Both the position numbers and the translations under genes were made by a program. From contig JBBKWQ010000196.1 in the NCBI GenBank assembly GCA_037969115.1, positions 1-19,158 of the forward strand: a stretch of DNA of 19,158 nucleotides. Direction: 5' to 3'. Positions 15,667 to 19,158 of this stretch are shown here, piece by piece. Source of the stretch: JBBKWQ01 sp037969115 (lineage in GTDB: Bacteria; Actinomycetota; Acidimicrobiia; Acidimicrobiales; Ilumatobacteraceae). The notes beneath the pieces were generated by a model. The model was not told the origin of the DNA. It made no database searches and saw only the letters and a list, made by a program, of their open reading frames with translations. How positions within the stretch are numbered: position 1 is the stretch's first letter; every line of letters starts with the position of its first letter.

Positions 15667-16469
15667 GCGAGCCGCGGCCCTGGCTTCGCTGGCCGTTGAT
15701 TCGGCAGCTGAGCTCGATCCGACTCCGTCGTCTCACACCGCTCGACAACGGGGCGTCCCGGGGCACTCCGATCGTGCGCTACTACCACGACAACTTCTTG
15801 ACCGCTCATCGAAACGACATCAGCGGTCGCTGCCTCGAGATCGGCGAGACGGCCCACATCCACCGGTTCGGCTCCGACGGAGTCACCCACGCCGAGGCGC
15901 TCGACCTGTCTGCCCACCATCCCGACGTCACCGTCGTCGCCGACCTGAGCAGGGCAGATCACATCGAAGGCGGGCAGTACGACTGCTTCATCATCCCGTT
16001 CGTCATGACGGTCATCCACGACGTGGACGCGGCGATGCACCACGCGATCCGGCTATTGCGGCCGGGCGGCGTGCTGCTGGTCAACTTCAGCTGTGTCGAC
16101 TACTACCTCCACGGTGGACTCGACATGGGCACCGGCGAGCCGCTCTACATGCATCACTGGTTCACACCGATCCAGGTCCACAACATCCTGCGGCGGCTGG
16201 GGCTCGGTGACGACGATTACGAGCTGGACATCTATGGCAACCTGCTGACGCGGACCGCGTTCCAGACGAATATGGCAGCCGAGGAGCTCACCGACTTCGA
16301 ACTCGGTGTGCGAGACCCGGGACACCCGCTGCTGATCTGCGCTCGCGTGCGTCGACCGGAGCGGTGGGACCGCGACCCTCCGCCGTATCTCGACGATCCG
16401 TACATTCCACCGGGCCGACCGATGCGGCTGCGCGACGACACCGGCCACTACGGCGACACATACCGCTGA
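15663..16469 (+). CDS. SAM-dependent methyltransferase of the glycan/glycosyl-cluster type
   Basis: A 268-residue methyltransferase. The N-terminal RGTPIVRYYHDNFL (33-46), DISGRCLEIG (52-61) and the later VVADLS (91-96), DCFIIPFVMTVIHD (107-120) and LLRPGGVLLV (131-140) match the layout of methyltransferases found in polysaccharide clusters, where the start often reads GxPIDRYY. The SAM loop is unusual in reading LEIGETAHI where most class I enzymes have a GxGxG-type loop. It begins in an ATGA overlap with the ROK gene and is the last gene of the GntR operon. A methyltransferase inside a sugar-catabolism operon is uncommon and suggests either O- or N-methylated sugars or a link to glycan synthesis. 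Acceptor unknown. Confidence 0.82.
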   Translation: MSEPRPWLRWPLIRQLSSIRLRRLTPLDNGASRGTPIVRYYHDNFLTAHRNDISGRCLEIGETAHIHRFGSDGVTHAEALDLSAHHPDVTVVADLSRADHIEGGQYDCFIIPFVMTVIHDVDAAMHHAIRLLRPGGVLLVNFSCVDYYLHGGLDMGTGEPLYMHHWFTPIQVHNILRRLGLGDDDYELDIYGNLLTRTAFQTNMAAEELTDFELGVRDPGHPLLICARVRRPERWDRDPPPYLDDPYIPPGRPMRLRDDTGHYGDTYR

Positions 16470-16496
16470 GTACGGGCGCTTCGCTCGTCCTGTACT
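16469..16496. terminator. Hairpin between convergent stop codons, likely bidirectional terminator
   Basis: From 16469 the outer eight pairs (AGTACGGG against CCTGTACT, one of them G-T) match. Two more C-G pairs form after a one-base bulge, around a CTTCGCT loop. The stem touches both stop codons: TGA of the methyltransferase (16467-16469) and TAG of the GH4 gene (minus strand, 16497-16495). Position and strength suggest a shared transcription terminator. There is no clear U-tract on either side. Confidence 0.55.
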
Positions 16497-17793
16497 ACGG
16501 GATCAACCGCTCGGGCAGATGATCGCGATGGGCGTGCGCCATTTCGGCGTACATCCGCTCGGCCACGTCGATCGAGCGAACCAGCGGATGAGCGGCGAGT
16601 GCCTGGGTCGCCTCGCGGTGGCTGCCGCTCCACGCCGCGTCGGCCGCCGCCTGCTGGTAGCAGCCCAGCGACTCGACCAGCCCCAAGAGGTGCGCGGGCA
16701 GATCTGGCATCGGAAGCGGCTCGACACCACTCGCGTTGCAGCGTCCGAGCGTCTCTACCACCAGGGAATCGGACAGGCAGCCGATCGTGGCGTCATTGAC
16801 CACGTTGACGGTCATCACCTCATCGCGGTCGTTGAATACCGCGTCCATGCAATCGAGCGCCAGTTCCAGTTCGTGGATGCCGCCGCGCGACCGGGAAGGA
16901 TCGAGCTGCGGGTCATCGGACCGTGCCTCTTCGCCGTAGTGCTCCCAGTACGTCGGGACCTCGGCAAGGATGTCCTCGGCTCGCGTGGTCGGCTTGGCCT
17001 GGAACTCTGCGAGCATGTCGTGCTCGAAGTAGTAGTACTGAAAATAGCCACTCGGGATCGAGCCCATGGTTGCCGTCATGTGCAACATTCGCCGGAGCTC
17101 ACCAGTGAGATTCGGAAACTCGTCGACTCGAGCCCAAGCGTCCTCGAGCAGCGGAATCAGGGGTTGCCCGTCGTAGGTGTGGCGAACCGACCAGGAACCG
17201 TGATTCAGACCGACACTGGCGACATCCAGCGTGTCGGGGTCGAGCCCGACCGCCTTTGCCAGCTCACGCGGGTATTCGATCGGGCCCTCGCACAGCGACA
17301 CGATCGAGATGTCGCTGTTGTCCGAAACGGCCTGCGACACGAGGTTGACCGGGTTCGTGTAGTTGAACACCTTCGCATCGCTGCAGACCTGGGAGATGTC
17401 GTCGATGATCGGCTGCATCGCAGCGATCGAGCGCAACGCCATGAAGAACCCGCCCGGACCCTGCGTCTCCTGGCCGATGACGTCATACGAGAGCGGAATC
17501 CGTTCGTCGAGCACACGGGCCTCGAACCCACCAGGTCGATAACTCGTGAGAACGGCGTCGCTGTCCGCAAGGCCGGCCTTTCGGTCCGTGGTGGCGACGA
17601 CGCTGATGTCGAGTCCGCGAGCTGCCATCAGCCGACGCGTGATCGTCTCGATCAACTCCAGGCGCTCCTCGTCGAGGTCGATGAGCACGATCTCGGAGCC
17701 GTCGAAATTCTCGCCCTGGTGCGCCAGGCTGGCCATGGTTCCGGCCGCGCGGGTCGAGCCTCCGCCCACGTACGCGAGCTTGATGCGTGCCAA
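16495..17793 (-). CDS. GH4-family NAD- and metal-dependent glycosidase (6-phospho-beta-glucosidase-like)
   Basis: A 432-residue enzyme of family GH4, which cleaves glycosides by a redox-elimination route: NAD+ oxidises C3 of the sugar, a Mn2+-assisted elimination follows, and the ring is re-reduced. Landmarks are the dinucleotide loop VGGGST (9-14), RPGGFEAR (86-93), GQETQGPGGFFMALRSI (107-123), NYTNPVN (144-150), the metal-side Cys168 in LCEGP (167-171), VGLNHGSW (194-201) and FQYYYFEHD (251-259). The YYY segment resembles the phospho-beta-glucosidase branch, although those usually read CNVP rather than CEGP. The TTG start at 17793 is supported by GGAGG 6 nt upstream. It diverges from the NAGK-like kinase gene. 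Such enzymes normally cut PTS-phosphorylated sugars, but this locus has an ABC transporter and kinases instead. Confidence 0.92.
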   Translation of the reverse strand: MARIKLAYVGGGSTRAAGTMASLAHQGENFDGSEIVLIDLDEERLELIETITRRLMAARGLDISVVATTDRKAGLADSDAVLTSYRPGGFEARVLDERIPLSYDVIGQETQGPGGFFMALRSIAAMQPIIDDISQVCSDAKVFNYTNPVNLVSQAVSDNSDISIVSLCEGPIEYPRELAKAVGLDPDTLDVASVGLNHGSWSVRHTYDGQPLIPLLEDAWARVDEFPNLTGELRRMLHMTATMGSIPSGYFQYYYFEHDMLAEFQAKPTTRAEDILAEVPTYWEHYGEEARSDDPQLDPSRSRGGIHELELALDCMDAVFNDRDEVMTVNVVNDATIGCLSDSLVVETLGRCNASGVEPLPMPDLPAHLLGLVESLGCYQQAAADAAWSGSHREATQALAAHPLVRSIDVAERMYAEMAHAHRDHLPERLIP

Positions 17794-17834
17794 TGGATGC
17801 CTCCGGTCCTCGAATCTGGGGAGCACGCTGCTCG

Positions 17835-17861
17835 ACCAGCTGGTATGTATTACCATACCAG
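17835..17861. promoter_or_regulatory. Inverted repeat (CTGGTATG / CATACCAG) between divergent GH4 and kinase genes
   Basis: The arms CTGGTATG (17840-17847) and CATACCAG (17854-17861) are exact reverse complements around TATTAC. Nested within them is TGGTA-TGTAT-TACCA (17841-17855), and overlapping the left arm is ACCAGCTGGT (17835-17844), itself a perfect palindrome. The site lies between the GH4 start (17793) and the kinase start (17894), where promoters for both genes must be. TGGTAT/ATACCA half-sites are reminiscent of NagR/DasR-type operators, though these half-sites are farther apart. Likely an operator for the GntR regulator at 13025; that assignment is inference. Confidence 0.7.
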
Positions 17862-17893
17862 AATGCCTATGAGCCACACCAGGCACTGCGACA

Positions 17894-18895
17894 ATGGACC
17901 TGGTCGACGACGCCATGTCCGGCCCTGATCTGGTCGTCGCCGTCGACGGTGGCAACACCAAGACCATCGCGGTCGTCATCGACCGCAACACCGGCGTCAT
18001 CGGCGTCGGCCACGGCGGATGCACCGACATCTACAACGCCACGACTTCCGCTGAGGCTTGTGCGGAGCTGTCGAGAAGCGTCCGCGCAGCCTTCGACGAC
18101 GCAGGCTGCCTCCCGAACATGATCAGGGCCGGCGTGTTCTCGTTGGCCGGCGTCGACTGGCCCGAGGACCACGACTATCTCCGCGCCCACCTGGTCGCCG
18201 ACTTCGACTTCGACTTCACACCGCTCGTGGTCAACGACTCGATCGGCGGATTGCGCGTCGGCGGCCCGGATTGGGAAGGGGTGTCGGTCATCTGCGGCAC
18301 CGGCAACGCGGTCGGTGCACGTCACCGTGACGGCAAGTGCTTCCACGTCGGATTCTGGCCCGACGTGGTCGGGTCACTGCAGCTCAGCACCGATGCGTTG
18401 AATGCGGTGCACCGTCATCAGCTCGGTCTCGGACCTGCCACCTCGCTCACGGCGCGGGCGCTGGAAGCATACGACTGCAATGATCCGGTAGAGGTCCTGC
18501 ATCGTTTCACGAGTCGCGGCGGCTATGGGCGTCACGAACTCGTGCGGATGAGCCCGATCGTGCTCGACGAGGCGGACCGGCGCGACCCCGTGGCCCTCGA
18601 AATCGTGACCGTCGCGGGCGATCACCTCGGAAAGCAAGCACGGGTCTGCGCCGATCGGGTCGGACTCGAGATCGAGGGCACCCCGGTCGTGATGGGCGGC
18701 GGAGTATTCCGGCATCCAACGACCCTGCTCGAACACGGTGTGATGGCCAAGCTTCCAGGCGCAGTCGCGTGTCGTATGCAGTGCCCGCCGGTGCTCGGCG
18801 CCATGATGGCAGCCCTCGACCTGATCCGCGCGGAACCGCATCGCGAGGAGCTCCACGCGTCGCTCGTCACACACATCACAAGGATTGCGAGCTGA
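17894..18895 (+). CDS. BadF/BadG/BcrA/BcrD-type ATPase, N-acetylglucosamine kinase-like
   Basis: A 333-residue actin-fold ATPase resembling eukaryotic-type N-acetylglucosamine kinase. The N-terminal phosphate loop is VDGGNTKT (17-24). VVNDSIGGLR (112-121) holds the likely catalytic Asp115. CGTGNAVGA (134-142) is the second phosphate loop, and VVMGGGVF near the C-terminus is the adenosine loop. Proteins of this family phosphorylate GlcNAc, glucosamine or related sugars in the cytoplasm. The start is uncertain: ATG 17894 gives this length, and ATG 17915 gives MSGPDLVVAVDGG, seven residues shorter; neither has a good ribosome-binding site, so the transcript may be leaderless or weakly initiated. 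It diverges from the GH4 gene over a shared palindrome, so the pair is probably co-regulated with the amino-sugar locus. Confidence 0.88.
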   Translation: MDLVDDAMSGPDLVVAVDGGNTKTIAVVIDRNTGVIGVGHGGCTDIYNATTSAEACAELSRSVRAAFDDAGCLPNMIRAGVFSLAGVDWPEDHDYLRAHLVADFDFDFTPLVVNDSIGGLRVGGPDWEGVSVICGTGNAVGARHRDGKCFHVGFWPDVVGSLQLSTDALNAVHRHQLGLGPATSLTARALEAYDCNDPVEVLHRFTSRGGYGRHELVRMSPIVLDEADRRDPVALEIVTVAGDHLGKQARVCADRVGLEIEGTPVVMGGGVFRHPTTLLEHGVMAKLPGAVACRMQCPPVLGAMMAALDLIRAEPHREELHASLVTHITRIAS

Positions 18896-19158
18896 GCGAC
18901 GGCTCCTCGTCGGGCCGACTACCGAACTCGTCAACAGCGTGCCTCTGACCTGATGGCGCGAGCGGGGATCGCACCCAGCGGTGCCGGAAACTGACGGGGT
19001 GGTTCCGCTCCGGGACTCGGCTCCGTAGCACGACGAGGTCACCGTTACGTTGCGCTGCGGCAGTAGCACGACGATCGGACCGGCACCTCCGAACGTGCGA
19101 GCGCCTGGGCGAGCAGCGCCTGCACGTGGGGTCGCTCGACCGTCTCGCTTCGGGCACC
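18896..19158. other. Right-end stretch without a convincing complete gene
   Basis: Several minus-strand frames are open here but none has both a credible start and a recognisable motif. One minus-strand frame, entering at the right edge and ending at TAA (19047-19045), reads as a plausible 37-residue C-terminus (with HVQALLAQALARSEVPV) of a leftward gene that begins outside the window. Within 18951-18976, the minus strand reads like the T-arm and acceptor end of a tRNA (loop TGCGATC closed by GGG/CCC, then GCTCGCGCCA), but no matching 5' half is present. I make no stronger call. Confidence 0.3.
18897..18912. terminator. Possible weak terminator after the kinase gene
   Basis: CGACG (18897-18901) and CGTCG (18908-18912) can pair around a six-base loop (GCTCCT), beginning just after the TGA of the kinase gene. 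The stem is short and has no U-tract; an alternative pairing GAGC/GCTC overlaps it. Confidence 0.25.

Noticed and set aside
16519..17928. Long plus-strand open frame of 469 codons opposite the GH4 gene
   Set aside because: Antisense shadow of a gene with unmistakable GH4 motifs; no domain recognisable in its own translation.
17863..17928. Short upstream frame of 21 codons starting ATG-CCT-ATG and overlapping the kinase start
   Set aside because: It could be a leader peptide, but it has no ribosome-binding site, no run of regulatory codons and no attenuator-like hairpins after it; it is simply the tail of the GH4 antisense frame.
18374..19069. 231-codon minus-strand frame over the kinase gene and right end
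   Set aside because: Mostly antisense to the kinase; the part beyond it shows no recognisable domain, and the start is arbitrary.

Overview
The window looks like a piece of chromosome from a high-GC actinobacterium. GC content is high throughout, GTG and TTG starts are common, genes overlap tightly (GTGA/ATGA), the carbohydrate ABC transporter has no ATPase beside it, and there is a HutC/UTRA-type GntR regulator. An Acidimicrobiia-like (Ilumatobacter-type) origin is my guess from general character; it was not tested by any search. I see no rRNA, CRISPR array, insertion sequence or prophage.

Left part (1-7733). A SigE-type ECF sigma factor runs off the left side, with the first six codons of a coupled gene right at the edge. 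Next is a glycan module: two divergent GT4 glycosyltransferases, an alpha/alpha-toroid protein coupled by a 4-bp overlap to the second one, and a convergent GH130 glycoside phosphorylase/hydrolase-like gene. The second GT4 plus the toroid protein look like the two halves of a protein that is usually a single chain. Three small singletons follow: a secreted lipoprotein whose start codon sits in a perfect 10-bp hairpin, a 131-residue protein of unknown function, and a class I methyltransferase.

Right part (7741-18895). This is a sugar-uptake and catabolism locus in three transcription units. The leftward operon (12889 to 7741) encodes an ABC sugar-binding lipoprotein, two CUT1-type permeases, a NagB-like glucosamine-6-phosphate deaminase/isomerase homologue and a Gfo/Idh/MocA oxidoreductase; junctions are 4-bp overlaps or a 4-bp gap. 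The divergent rightward operon (13025 to 16469) encodes a GntR/UTRA regulator, a two-domain cupin, a ROK-family kinase and a glycan-type SAM methyltransferase. A third pair is divergent: an NAD/metal-dependent GH4 glycosidase (leftward) and a BadF/NAGK-type amino-sugar kinase homologue (rightward), separated by a strong inverted repeat built on CTGGTATG. Part of that half-site (TGGTATGT) recurs at the start of the GntR gene.

My reading is that an amino-sugar-containing oligosaccharide or glycoside is bound and imported, phosphorylated by one or both kinases, cleaved by the GH4 enzyme, and the amino sugar deaminated or isomerised by the NagB homologue, with the oxidoreductase, cupin and methyltransferase handling a modified sugar. 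Several enzymes deviate at family-defining positions: the NagB homologue has Gly where NagB has a catalytic Glu, and the ROK protein lacks the zinc-binding cysteine cluster. The substrate may therefore not be ordinary N-acetylglucosamine. The last 263 bases hold no convincing complete gene; they contain a tRNA-3'-end-like fragment and possibly the tail of a leftward gene.
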